Part shown: one piece after another, positions 36,836-48,401 of the stretch
Numbering within the stretch: position 1 is the stretch's first letter
How the letters are laid out: each line of letters starts with the position of its first letter
Origin: Locusta migratoria
Lineage: Eukaryota > Arthropoda > Insecta > Orthoptera > Acrididae
Length of the DNA: 64,000 nt
NCBI GenBank assembly: GCA_026315105.1
Contig: CM048751.1
Coordinates: forward strand, 340,736,649 to 340,800,648
Reading direction: 5' to 3'
Notes under the pieces: generated by a model
What the model saw: only the letters and a program-made list of their open reading frames with translations
What the model was told of the DNA's origin: nothing
Databases searched by the model: none
Program-made: the position numbers and the translations under genes

Positions 36836-37086
36836 TTCTAAAATAATGGATGGGGACAATTTTGAACAATCAGTATGAGATGAAGCTCCTGTTTGGGAAA
36901 AGCTATTGTTTGTTAAATTGAGTCAGAAAATTGATGAAGACAATCATGATTTAAATCAGAAAATAGATGAAAACAATAGAAAAATTGAAAGTAAAATCAG
37001 TAGTGATATTGGTAATTTGCATCAGAAAATAAATAATACCTTGGTAGATTTAAATAAGAAAACTGGAGAAGTGGAAGTTAGTTCGG

Positions 37087-37147
<61 letters not shown>
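37087..37147 (+). repeat. 61-base poly-A tract
   Basis: Uninterrupted A run inside the gag coiled-coil region, just before the second mariner. Confidence 0.9.
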
Positions 37148-37149
<2 letters not shown>

Positions 37150-37169
37150 GTAGAAGAAAATGTCAATAT

Positions 37170-37765
37170 ACAAGGCATGTTTTTAAAGTAAGTTTCATTT
37201 GACAGAAATACAGAACGACGAAAGGTTATTTCAAGAAAGTAAATTTATTTTTTTCAACTTAGTTGCCAAGTTTTTTCAAACATTTATCATGCTTCTCTAA
37301 CAATTTTAAAATACCCTATTCATACAATCTTGATACTTGTTGTAATAATGAGGAGTTCACTGCCGTTTTGTAAAGCACTGATCTCAACACATCAGGAAAT
37401 TCGTTTGGAGACCTGTTATTGTAAAGCTCCTGTTCTCATGAATTCTTGCTTCAGCTGAAACTTCCTTTACTCATGACAGTACCACCATACACTTCGCAAA
37501 TCTGTTGATGAATTTCTGCAGCAGACAGGTTTCTTGGTGACAAAAACCATATCACTGAGTGAACCTCACATGCGGTGGGTGAGTTGATAGTCTTAAACAT
37601 TTTGAAAGTACAGAACAGAACCATACAGGTTAGCTTCAGAGCTGAAACTGAGCATACTTGTTCCCGAGGCATGCTGCACATGGCGCACACACTTGTTGCA
37701 GTATGTGTATGAACTACTAGTGTCTACCATAAAACTGACCTTACTTAAAAGAGAAGGCTCATAAA
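37170..37765 (-). mobile_element. Second internally deleted mariner
   Basis: The minus frame gives ACEVHSVIWFLSPRNLSAAE and IHQQICEVYGGTVMS (37600-37460), then only C-terminal remains (KCLKKLGN.VEKN, about 37275-37240). The left end GGCATGTTTTTAAAGTAAGT matches the first mariner; the right end holds the complement ACTTAAAAGAG near 37745. Flanked by TA. Confidence 0.8.
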
Positions 37766-38296
37766 ATTAACAGAAATAATTAAGTCATGTGTAACTAATC
37801 ATAATAGAAATGTGAAAAAATAGTGAAAACTGTTGCTAGTTCTTGTGCTTTCAGTCTGCCAGGAAAACTTCTAAAGAGAATAATATTGGAAAATTAAATT
37901 GCTCATGTAAAATCTGAATTAGAAACTAGGTTGGGCATGGTGAAGGAAAATGTGGAAAGAAACTCTGTCTCTGTGACAAAGTAATTACAGCATGTGGATT
38001 ATAAACTTGTAGAGATTGAGTACAATGTGAAAAAGGCAGAAAATATAAGGTAGAAAATGCTGGGAGTAGCAATGTTTCTTTTGTTAATTGTAAAAATTTA
38101 ATGACTTTGGAGCTCATGGTGATGTGCATCGTCTTGATTTTATTAGGGAATTTAATGAGAGGCCTGAAATCTGGAATGATAAGGAGAAATTATCTTTTGT
38201 AAGGGGCTTCTTGAAGGGCGGTGCTTACAGTTGGGCATCTGGGATATCAGATTCTTGTACTTCATGGGAAGAATTTAAGAAGTTATTTTTGAATGG

Positions 38297-38393
38297 GGCG
38301 CTCCAGTCACAGTCTGCATGGCCACTATGGTCAGGGGTTTGAATCCCTCCTTGGGCATGGATATTTGTGCCGTCCTTAATATTAGCTAGTGGA
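38297..38393 (+). mobile_element. SINE fragment inside gag
   Basis: Aligns with the fuller SINE at 38888 from its CTCCAGTCAC region to TATTAGCTAG. It has the B-box relative GGGGTTTGAATCCCTCC. Differences are largely CG to CA or TG. Both SINE ends are missing. Confidence 0.85.
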
Positions 38394-38887
38394 GGGGGAA
38401 ACAACAGAGAATTTTGAGTGAGTTTTGGAATGGGGAAATGTATGACTCTAGGAAAGGTATTGTTAAAGAATTTTGCCAAGATTGGATCAAAAAAGTTAAA
38501 TATTTAGATTAAATACCACGCAGTGAAGATATTATTGTGGGTCTGGAAGCAAAATTTCCTCAAAGAGTTCAGGAACTGCTTGCACCTGCCCCAAGAAATA
38601 AGATAAGTGACTTTTTGAATGATGTAGACAGAGTAGAAAGAATTAAACCAAAGGTAGAGGAACATAGAAAGAACTTCGGAATAATAATCACCATGGGAGA
38701 GAAAACTTCATGTAAACAGGATGAGTAGATCTGATTATGGTAAAAACAATGGTAAAAACAGGAACAGAAGGAATAAGAACGGTCATAATTGGCATAGGAA
38801 CTCAAGAGATAGGAGTAGGAGAAGAGATAATGCTCCACATGCCATTAGTTTAAACCAGTAGGCAGGGGGTTCATCATTCTTTGATGA

Positions 38888-39092
38888 ATATGGCCGGCCG
38901 CGGTGGACAAGGGCGACTGAGGCACTCCAGTCACGGTCTGCACGGCCACTACGGTCGGGGGTTCGAATCCCTCCTCGGGCATGGATATTTGTGCCGTCCT
39001 TAGTATTAGCTAGTTGATAAGTAGTTTGTAAGTTTAGGGACTAATGACCCCGTAGTTAAGTCCCATAAGCTACACAAAAGTTTGAAACAATT
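38888..39092 (+). mobile_element. tRNA-derived SINE
   Basis: Starts GGCCGGCCGCGGTGG, B box GGGGGTTCGAATCCCTCC, then GGGCATGGATATTTGTGCCG and a body with GGGACTAATGACCCCGTAG and TTAAGTCCCATAAGC. Same general family as 25551-25785. It is a transposon-type tRNA relative, not a tRNA gene. Confidence 0.85.
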
Positions 39093-39436
39093 GATTTGAC
39101 AAATACATTATTTGGTGAGTAATGGCGTCCCTCAGCCGGGTGATCCTATTCTTAATTTCTTAGGTCCGTCCATTCTTCTTCCACTATCCTAAGAGTTGTT
39201 TGTAAGTTAGTAACTCTTCTCCTGCTATGTTTTGTTCAGTACAGTTAGATATACTGGTGTAATTGTAAGTTACCATAGTGTAATTGTAGATTGCCATAGT
39301 GTAGAGTGATTATGATATGTATGAGTGAAACCAGTACCATCCACCTGAATTATGTACCTTCTGTACAGCATATATGTAGCAGCAAAAATGATTACACTTA
39401 AATTTTGTGCAATGAAGGTTAAATTTGGTACTTAAT

Positions 39437-39870
39437 TAATGATGAAAATTCTCCTCAGAGATGATAAATATTGTTAAAAACGAGATAGAATGGCTGGCCA
39501 GTACTTACCATTGTGCTGTACCGCCGATAGTAACACAAATGTAGAATCAGAAAAAAGGGAACAAAAAGACAAGCTTTCGGAACACAGTTCCTTCGTCAGG
39601 TGGGAGAGAAGGGAAGAAGAAAGGATGGGAACAGAAGGGAAAGGTAGTTCACGACCTAGGTCATGAAGGTGGTGGTTCAGGAATGTGGACATCAGAGATA
39701 CTGCATGTATGTACTGAGCCAAGCCAGAGAGGATAAATGTAACCAAAGAGGAAAGATCAAGTCAAGTAGTAAAGAGAAGAGAAAATGAATGAAATGAATG
39801 ATGCTGAGGGAGTATAGGAGGGGCGGGGGGTGTCTACAACGTTTTCCCTTAACAGGGAAATATAGATGGA

Positions 39871-39966
<96 letters not shown>

Positions 39967-40956
39967 GAGAATGGCAGAGAGGGCGGGAGGGAGGGAGGGA
40001 GAGAGAGGGGGGGTAAGGAACGGATAATAACTAGGTGAGCTGAGGATGGAGGAAGGGGAGGGATTAGCGTAGATTTAGGCCAGGAGGGTGGCGGGAGGAG
40101 AGGATATGTTGGAGGGCAAGTTCCCACCTCCGTAGCTCTGAGGGACTGGTGTTTGTTGCTACTATCCAAATGGCACGTGTAGTGTAACACGTGCCCAGGT
40201 CCCTGGAGTTATGCTGGAGGGCATCTTCTGCCACAGGATATTGGGTGTCCCCCAAGCGAACAGTCCGTCTGTGCCCATTTATCCGCTCAGCCAATTTGTT
40301 AGTAGTCATACCAACATAAAAGACTGAACAGTGGACACATGTCAGCTGGTATATGACGTGTGTTGTCTCACATGTGGCCCTGCCTTGAATCGGGAAGGTT
40401 TTTCCTGTGGTGGGGCTGGAGTATGTGGTCATGGGAGGATGCATTGGACAGGTTTTGCAGCGGGATCGGTTGCAGGGGTAGGAACCATTAGGTAGGGAGG
40501 GTGGTTTTGGAATGTTGTAAGGTTGGACAAGGATGTTGCGGAGGTTGGGAGGACGGCGGAAGGCTACTCTGGGTGGTGTGGGAAGAACAGTTTGGAGTGA
40601 TGGTCTCATCTCAGGGCATGACTTGAGAAAGTCATAGCCCTGTTTGAGGAATTTATTGAGGCATTCCAGGCCAGGATGGTACTGGGTGACTAAGGGGGTG
40701 CTTCTGGGTGGTCTGGGGTTAGGAACATTGTTTTTGGAGGGAGAGAAATGGACAGCTCGGGAGATCTGTTTGTGGACGAGGTCTTTTGGGTAGTTGCGGG
40801 AGAGGAAAGCATTGGATAGATTGTTGTTGTAGCTGGTGAGGGAGTCGGAACTGAAACAGATACGTTTCCCACGGATGCCCAGGTTGTAGGGAAAGGATCG
40901 TTTAATATGGAAGGGATGGCAGCTGTCAAAGTGGAGGTACTGTTGCTTTGATAGCT
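39437..40956 (-). pseudogene. PLE 3' part, minus strand
   Basis: The frame 40609-40064 (181 residues, MRPSLQTVLPTPPRVAFRRP...) is open. It contains the CNRSRCKTCPMH zinc-type linker and the GIY-YIG nuclease core TCVHCSVFYVGMTTNKLAER with INGHRRTVRLGDTQYPV. The same frame continues upstream to about 40930, ahead of any RT motif, so the RT is missing. The tail shows CTGACGA...GAAAGC (39575-39599 complement). It is sense to the host gene. Confidence 0.85.
39889..39968 (+). repeat. (GA)n microsatellite
   Basis: About 35 GA units, adjoining (CA)n, in the PLE tail. Confidence 0.95.
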
Positions 40957-41676
40957 GGCCTGGAATGCCTCAATAAATTCCTCAAACAGGGCTAAGAGTT
41001 TCTCAAGTCATGCCCTGAGATGAGACCATCACTCCAAACTGTTCTTCCCACACCACCCAGAGTAGCCTTCCGCCGTCCTCCCAACATCCGCAACATCCTT
41101 GTCCAACCTTACAACATTCCAAAACCACCCTCCCTACCTAATGGTTCCTACCCCTGCAACCGATCCCGCTGCAAAACCTGTCCAATGCATCCTCCCACGA
41201 CCACATACTCCAGCCCCACGACAGGAAAAACCTACCCGATTCAAGGCAGGGCCACATGTGAGACAACACACGTCATATACCAGCTGACATGTGTCCACTG
41301 TTCAGCCTTTTATGTTGGTATGACTACTAACAAATTGGCTGAGCGGATAAATGGGCACAGACGGACTGTTCGCTTGGGGGACACCCAATATCCTGTGGCA
41401 GAACATGCCCTCCAGCATAACTCCAGGGACATGGGCACGTGTTACACTACACGTGCCATTTGGATAGTAGCAACAAACACCAGTCCCTCAGAGCTACGGA
41501 GGTGGGAACTTGCCCTCCAACATATCCTCTCCTCCCGCCACCCCCCTGGCCTAAATCTACGCTAACCCCTCCCCTTCCTCCATCCTCAGCTCACCTATTT
41601 ATTATCCGTTCCTTACCCTCCCCCCCTCTCTTTCCCTACCTCCCTCCCGCCCTCTCTGTCATTCTCTCTATCTCTC

Positions 41677-41721
<45 letters not shown>

Positions 41722-42146
41722 ATCCATATTTCCCTGTTAATGGAAAACGTTTTAGACACCCCCCGCCCCTCCTACACCCCCTCAGCATCGTTCATTTCAC
41801 TCATTTTCTCTTCTCTTTACTACTTGATTTTTCCTCTTTGGTTATATTTATCCTCTCTGGCTTGGCTCAGTACATACATGCAGTATCTCTGACGTCCACA
41901 TTCCTGAACCACCACCTTCATGACCTAGGTCGTGAACTACCTTTCCCTTCTGTTCCCATCCTTTCTTCTTCCCTTCTCTCCCACCTGATGAAGGAACTGT
42001 GTTCCGAAAGCTTGTCTTTTTGTTCCCTTTTTCTGATTCTACATTTGTGTTACTATCGGCGGTACAGCACAATGGTAAGTACTGGCGATCCATTCTATCT
42101 CGTTTTTATAATATTTATCATCTCTGAGGAGAATTTTCATCATTAA
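40957..42146 (+). pseudogene. PLE 3' part, plus strand
   Basis: The frame 41020-41565 (181 residues) matches the minus copy at all but a few positions: CNRSRCKTCPMH linker, HCSAFYVGMTTNKLAER, GDTQYPVAEHALQHN. It starts abruptly at GGCCTGGAATGCCTC near 40957. The tail holds CTGATGA...GAAAGC (41985-42010), GTATCGGCGGTACAGC and GGTAAGTACTGG. RT absent. Confidence 0.85.
41680..41719 (+). repeat. (GT)n microsatellite
   Basis: About 20 GT units in the PLE tail, preceded by a short (CT)n. Confidence 0.95.
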
Positions 42147-42347
42147 TCGAATATTACCTTCGTGGTCCACATCCTTCTTAGTGTTTCAACTACTTTTATC
42201 TGTTTGCTTTCATTCATTACTTTCGTCTGAACTCTTTCTATCTCGCCATTGTTGTCTATATTCCTTCCGTAACATCTTGTAATTAACCATCCTCCCATAT
42301 ATTTCCTACAATTGCACAATTTTGTTTTTAACAAAATTTGGTACTTA

Positions 42348-43913
42348 CCAAGATGAAATCAGTGTGTTACACTTTGTTAGCGCAGTAGTGATCTGCCAAG
42401 TGAGTTGAGAGGATAACGATCTATAGCTATGTGAGGAATTTGTATCGGTGGCCATGAATTTAATGCAGTATGATAATGGAAAGAGAAGTTCTGAAATTTA
42501 TATGGTTCTGTCTGTATTGAAGTAATAAAAATAAAAGCTAGTGATTTATTGTGGACTAGGGTTATGGAGATTAGTTGTGACTTAGGCAGGATTTTCATAT
42601 TTTCTTTGATAGGTTATTGAAATTAATATTGACGGAGTTATGAGGTATTATGAGTAATAAGGTAATGGAATATTATGATCATATAGATAGAATGTGAGAT
42701 AAGATGAGGAATATTAATTGTTGAGATAAGATGGAGAATATTGATGAGTATTTAGTTATGAGGTATAGTTAAATAATGATAATGAATACAAAGATGAAGC
42801 AATGATAATGAGTGGGTAGGGGTATTGGTTAGGGAGTCCGTCTTTGCTGTTGCAGATTTTCTATGGATTCTATCTTACAGATAGCTAGGTAAGATTTGTG
42901 AGTTTGAAAGTGAGAGATTTTAGGTAGATGTATATATATTTCATCTTGGGCAAATACAACTAGTTTTGTGTTAGATGTTTTTGCAGATTTTTGGCGCAAC
43001 ACTAGTTTGATAATCTACCATCTTTTTTATTTGATATTTTGATCATTTATTTGTTACTCAGTATGTGTCATTTGTAAGTAGTAAGTGGGGGTCATAATTT
43101 TTGGTTAATATGCACTCTGTAGAAGTGTATTTGATTATCTTAGTACTGTTATGTAAGAGGATAAAATTTATACTTTGATATGGGAAAAGACAAAAAGTTT
43201 TTGCTTTACATTTCATTTCAGTTTTGGGTTAAGTGTAGCCTAGATAGAGATTTTTATGGTACAAAGCAAGTTTCCATTCTTTTTCATGGATAATAGAATT
43301 TTACATATATGGAGTAAGGTATTATGTTAGGAAAGAAATATTTTTGTATAATTAGTGATAAGTTTTATTGAGGTACTAATGTCAGGAATCTTTTTAAACA
43401 TTTTTGATGTACTCTGTTGGTGAAGAGCCACCTCCAGGACAAGGACACTGTACAAAATGTGGGACAACCATTTTTGGACCTGATAAAGGCATGGACCCAC
43501 CGAGAAGTTAAGTGAAAGTTTAAGTGCTCTGCGTGTAGTGTCAAGTGTAAAGTATAGTGAAAGAGCTGGGACATAATGTGTCCTCTCTTTTTGTGCCAAA
43601 CAAGAATAAAACTGGGAGATGCATGTTCCTCCCTTGAAATTCAATACTGTTTTTGAGTGATGATTACAACTCTGTGAATTTTCAACTCTTTCATAAATAT
43701 TTTGCATATTTATGTCTAATAATTATTTTGTATTGGGGAATTTTATGGCTAGCATAGGGTGAACAGAATGTGAAATGTAGATTAAGGTTACTTTTGTAAT
43801 TATGTCTTTCATATTATTTATTTGAAGCTATACGATTAACAACATACCTTCAATTTTATAATTTAATTATCCAGTTAAGTATTTTTTTCAAATAAGTATC
43901 TGGTTAATTAAAT
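42348..43913. other. Remaining interior of element 2, no pol recognised
   Basis: AT-rich and without an open frame matching protease, RT or integrase. Either pol has decayed beyond recognition or the element never had it. Confidence 0.4.
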
Positions 43914-43920
43914 GAGGGGG
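43914..43920 (+). other. Polypurine tract of element 2
   Basis: GAGGGGG immediately before the TG that starts the 3' LTR, the expected place for plus-strand priming. Confidence 0.65.
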
Positions 43921-44862
43921 TGACATAATGAAGCATGTTGGGATTTATTACCATCTGCTTGCATTACTGAACATCCTCATACCACTGTTGCATAATAATA
44001 CATATGAATGTAATTAGTATATTATCATTTTCTTTTCCAAAACTTTTGTTATTCTTTTTTCTAATGTGACTAGCTGAAGTGATTTTCTATTGTTTGGTGT
44101 CACAGAAGTTTGTTTAATTAGCAAATATTAATTAGTTAATGCTAGAGGTATATTGTTAGAGTTCAGCTAGTGTGCTAATTATTATTTCCGATAAAACTAA
44201 GTAAATTATTTTCTCATAATATTAAAGTAGGTATTACTGTGTTTCACAAAGTAGGTATTACTGTGTTTCACAAGTAATGTTATGAAAGCTTTGCCCTCAT
44301 TAGTTTCTGTATAATTATGAAAGTATTGATGATAATCCTATTTTGTTAACTACGTAAAGGAAATATCATTAATTTAACCAAGAGTTGGATATTAATTTCC
44401 TCAGTATTATTTACGCCACCTTTCACTATAGCCAGTTGTATGTGTTTACTTTTCCATTATAGTTAATGTAACGGAGTCAATTAACAATACGTAATTTTCA
44501 GTGACATTGTTTGTAAGATATAAATAGGATGCATTCCCGCCGTGAATATAGTATTGTTTCGTCCATGATCTGAGGCGCAATCCACGCCAGTAAGGAATCT
44601 AATTTGAACAGCCTGTGAAAAGTTCTTCTAGGTTTTGTGTGAAGAAAGTGTATCTACCATGATTAATCCATATTTATGCCACACTGTACACCTCAAACTT
44701 CCACACATGAACTAGGTAAGTTTGTATTACTGACATTTGGAATGTACTTACTGGAGTGTAGAGAATGTTATTAACCCAGATAGTGTGGAATTATTTTTGG
44801 TTTAATTTTTTTGTCGGAAGTTATTAATTACCTTCATATAACAGCAAAAAGTTCATTATAAG

Positions 44863-44921
<59 letters not shown>

Positions 44922-45486
44922 CACAATCACGCCATTAGTTTTTCAATACTGCCCTTCTTTCTGGAATGATGTCAAAATGATTTTTTTAAATTTTAATCTG
45001 ATGAATCATTATTATTAGAACTACATTTAAGATGAAATATGTACATATAAATGTCTCAAAAATCGAATAAAGTTCAAGAAATAAAAACCCAACTATGAGG
45101 GGTATGTACCTCAACTTTGCAACTGTATCTAACCACTTTGCAAATGACAATAGAAACTAAAATTTATCTGGAATGGGAGTAGACTATTCAAAGAAATAAA
45201 ATATGACACTGTACAAAAATTCTTACAGACAAGAATAAAAAAGTAAGCTGCTGTTCTCATCCTTCTGGAAGGACGTCAGCACTATCTGGGTTAATGAGAC
45301 TTGTGTGCTGGACATAAATGGATGCAATTGGGCACTAATGAATCATTAAAAGTGTTAAATAACTGCAATTCTGTGTGTTATTTGTAGTGGATTAGTTTTG
45401 CCCCATGAAATTTCAGCCAGCCGCTACCGAGAGGAACAATCTACGAGAACATCAAGAATCAATCAACTATGACCTGATAAGGTACA
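43921..45486 (+). repeat. 3' LTR of element 2, with MITE insertion
   Basis: TGACATAATGAAGCATG to AAGGTACA. It has a TATAAATA box at 44519 and a 26-bp local duplication (GTAGGTATTACTGTGTTTCA repeated, about 44224-44275). The MITE at 44775-45290 explains most of its extra length over the 5' LTR. Confidence 0.75.
44775..45290. mobile_element. piggyBac-like MITE, TTAA target duplication
   Basis: Ends CCCAGATAGTG and CACTATCTGGG, flanked by TTAA at 44771-44774 and 45291-45294. TTAA targets and CCC termini define piggyBac-type elements. No transposase. Contains a 56-base T run (44866-44921). The 5' LTR preserves the empty site with one TTAA. Confidence 0.9.
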
Positions 45487-45600
45487 ATGGGAGGGGGTGA
45501 ATTACACTGCTGCAGAAGTCTTTGGTCAATTACCAAATAACAGCAAATGTCTGACAGAAAATAAACAAATGAATGTCATGTCATGTTATCTTTTACTAAA

Positions 45601-45676
45601 CTGACACATTCCACATCATTACGAAATCTCATATTCATGATATATGGAACAAGTATTAATTTAATCTAATCTAACC
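45601..45676 (-). repeat. Dispersed repeat fragment, partner at 54184
   Basis: Holds CACATTCCACATCATTACGA, TTCATGATATATGGAACAAG and a TAATCTAATC run. The reverse complement recurs at 54184-54240. Confidence 0.7.
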
Positions 45677-45687
45677 ATATACTGTGG

Positions 45688-46015
45688 TGACATAGTAATA
45701 GGGCAGATTACAACTCACCTCAAAGATGTGATGACGAGTTGCGACAGGCATACAAAAAAGACACAAACATACAAGACTTTCAGCTATCGGCCATAGCCTT
45801 CTTCAGAATTAGGAACAATCACACAGGCACACAACACAGTCACACAACCGTCATAGTGGTGTGACTTTGTTGTGCGATTGTGTGAATGTTCCTAATTCTG
45901 AAGAAGGGCATAGCCAATAGCCGAAACTGTTGTATGTGTGTGTCCTTTCATTGTGCCTGTCGCAGCTCATCGTCATATCTTTGCAGTAAGTTGTAATCTG
46001 TCCTATTACTATATT
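45688..46015. mobile_element. Foldback element with ribozyme-core-like motif in each arm
   Basis: Arms of about 155 bases (45688-45840 and 45858-46015) differ by scattered substitutions. Each arm, read outward from the loop, carries CTGAAGAAGG, a stem, then GAAA (45778-45806 complement and 45898-45926), as in PLE tails. Confidence 0.75.
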
Positions 46016-48401
46016 GTTAATATCAACCTGGACTTTCCATTATTACATGTACTGTGGTGAGATGGACTAGAACACACCACAAGAAGTTTCCCATCTTTTC
46101 TATGGCAATTATAAGTTCTTATTTACTCTGCACTATGTGAAAATACACTTAAATAACAACTCTGTATCACATGGAATTTTGCCATGATGGCACATACCTA
46201 AGGTCTTCAAGATGTTTCTATGTTATGAGTACCACCTCAACCTGAGTTGCTGTTGCGATGTGAAAATAAACAAGGGTTGTAAGTGGCACCACATATCAAT
46301 ACCAGATGCTGTGTCACAGTCAATTATTAGAGGATTGTGCTTATCATACCTTTTGTCAATGCACTATTATTGCTGCTGATGGTTACACACCCTGCTGTGT
46401 GCTACCACCATCACTATTCTCCATGTCGGAAGTTAAATTAAGTCTTACTTGTTGTGGGTATTTACACCCTGATGCTGCTTCACTTAGAGCCATTGTTGGA
46501 CATCATTAGGATTAGCTCTAGCTTTAGAGAACTTGTCCCAGACCCTGGTCGTAGTTCAATGTTCTCGATGTTGTCGGATGATCGTTGCTCTTGGTAGTGA
46601 CTGACTGAAATCCCAGGAGGCGAAAACTAATTCACAACAAATGATGAAGGCAACACACAGAATTGCAGTTCTTTGACAGTTTTAATGATTTATAAATGTC
46701 CAGTTGTCACCACTTTTGGCCAGCTTACAAGTCTCATTAACTACATCCCATTCCAGATAGTTCTATGACATCTGTACCAACCATTGAAAGCAACACTTCC
46801 CTTCTATAACTGTCATACCTTTTCAAAGAAAATGAAATTAAAATGTTATTACTTTCTTACAGAGAGTTTGAGATGTGGGCCATACTTGCACTTGACTAGA
46901 TAGATTCCTGTTAAACTGACGCACAGTTTAGCAGATGCCTATGCAAACAAAAGATGAGTCAGCTACTTCAGAGACCATTTATCCACATTAAGGCAAAATC
47001 TGAATGAGTATTATGACGCTTTTTCTGATGAAATTCAAACTGTGTCACATACATATTGATATGCAATGCTATGTACAATGAGGAGCTGCCCAAGTAAATT
47101 GGAAGTAGACCAACCTTTGTCATCAAACACAGAAAAAAATTGCACATAGGTAGTGAAGTCAAGGTGGCCTCGTCTACTTCACGACAAAAAGCAGTAAGGT
47201 TAGCTTTGCTGTACAAGGAGGCAGGACAGTTATTTGTGATCCATCAAGGAGGAACAAGCTACATCATGTTTTTGTAAATGACATCACTGGAGATATAAAG
47301 AAACTCAAATTATGCATCAGACAGAATTACCAGCAATGAAATTGTAACAACAGACCAAATGGCTGAGAGGCAGACTTTGTCACCATTGTCACCCCGAAGT
47401 AAGAATAATTTATCCTGTCTAGATGAAGTAGCTAACATAATTTTATAAGACAGCATCTGGGGGAAGAACTGTCAAAGTTGTAGTACACCCAAGGGCATAA
47501 GTTAGTCCATTGGTTTTTTTTGTTACAGTGACACGTGTACACTCAACCCATTTCAAGCTAATGTTAGTGGACTAGGGAATAAGTTTTAGTACCTGCAGAA
47601 AATTGTTATGTAAATTTACAGATGAATGGTAGGGAGTATGGTTTTGACATGGGTTGATAAAAAAAATGCAGGAGGGTGTTTTATGTCATTCTGGATAATA
47701 TTTTCTGGTCTTGCTACCATAGATAACAGGTCACACACTTTCTGATTCAGCAAGACAACTCACTATTTCGGTGATGTCCACATCCTCCAGTTATGACGGA
47801 AATGTGGCATAAGGTCTTATCCACATGCTCCAGCAGGATTCAATTTTTATCAGTTGTGATATGGAACCTTAATTACTATACCTGGTTACATGAATAAATA
47901 GTTGTTGAACTCACCCTAAATTCCAGAAAAAATATGATTTGTCATTAAAATCCAGGCACTAAATTTAGATGATGTAAGCTTGAATAGCACTAAGCAATGA
48001 GGATGGTAGTTTATTTTGATACAGTGTACACTTTTAAGTTTTAATAATATATTTTTCTCTTGTGTTAATGCCTATTTTAACTCATTCCACGCATTCTACA
48101 TCCCATAGGTTCTCCTTCTTGGTGGGTTCTATGAACTATGATGAATGAATGTGTGTTTGTTATGTTGGTGCCAAATGACAAGTTACATATGTTTCTTGAT
48201 GTTATTGCACTGATCTTGCATCTCAACTGTTTAAATAACAAGCCGTGAAATGGCCTTCGATAATATTTCTGCTGTAGCTTTCATCATTTCCTAACAGAAC
48301 ATTATAGTAATTGAGATAAAAATGACAAATCTCTTTAAGTTTGTCTACAATGGAGACAGAGTAAACGTTGTGAGACAAGCTGAAAACTATGAGTGCTATA
48401 C
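46016..48401. other. No gene recognised
   Basis: Intron 4 sequence next to exon 4; short open frames (46306-46509 and 47216-46968) have no recognisable domain. Confidence 0.45.

Larger units (their letters stand above)
35899..38870 (+). pseudogene. Gag of element 2, split by mariners and a SINE
   Basis: Starts MDNKCENVSQLVDD (35899). It continues after mariner 1 with FVKLSQKIDEDNHDLNQKID (coiled coil, 36906-37086) and after mariner 2 with a further helical part. The capsid-like frame at 38124 (YSWASGISDSCTSWEEFKKL) is cut by a SINE piece at 38297-38393 and resumes with KEFCQDWIKKVKYL and EAKFPQRVQELLAPAPRNKI. It ends in a basic Arg/Asn/Ser tail (RSRRRDN, about 38815). Stops and frame changes make it inactive. 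Capsid motif and order match the gag at 19491. Confidence 0.75.
39435..42333. mobile_element. Head-to-head PLE foldback, 14-bp flanking repeats
   Basis: AAATTTGGTACTTA is present at 39421-39434 and 42334-42347. Inside, a minus-strand PLE 3' part (39437-40956) faces a plus-strand copy (40957-42146). Matching arms are about 39437-40676 and 40957-42146, with a 280-base loop made of the extra 5' sequence of the left copy. About 190 extra bases follow the right arm. The arms are close to identical apart from a long (GA)n in the left arm. Confidence 0.85.
32586..45486 (+). mobile_element. Composite LTR retrotransposon, element 2
   Basis: Direct LTR-like repeats at 32586-33542 and 43921-45486 enclose a degraded primer binding site (33545), gag pieces (35899-38870) and a polypurine tract (43914-43920). 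All are in plus orientation and correct order. Pol is not recognised. The interval holds later insertions: two mariners, two SINE copies, a PLE foldback and a MITE. No short target duplication is evident at the outer ends. Confidence 0.75.

Noticed and set aside
46306..46509. Cys-rich small protein
   Set aside because: No signal peptide, no family motif and no flanking splice or promoter evidence.
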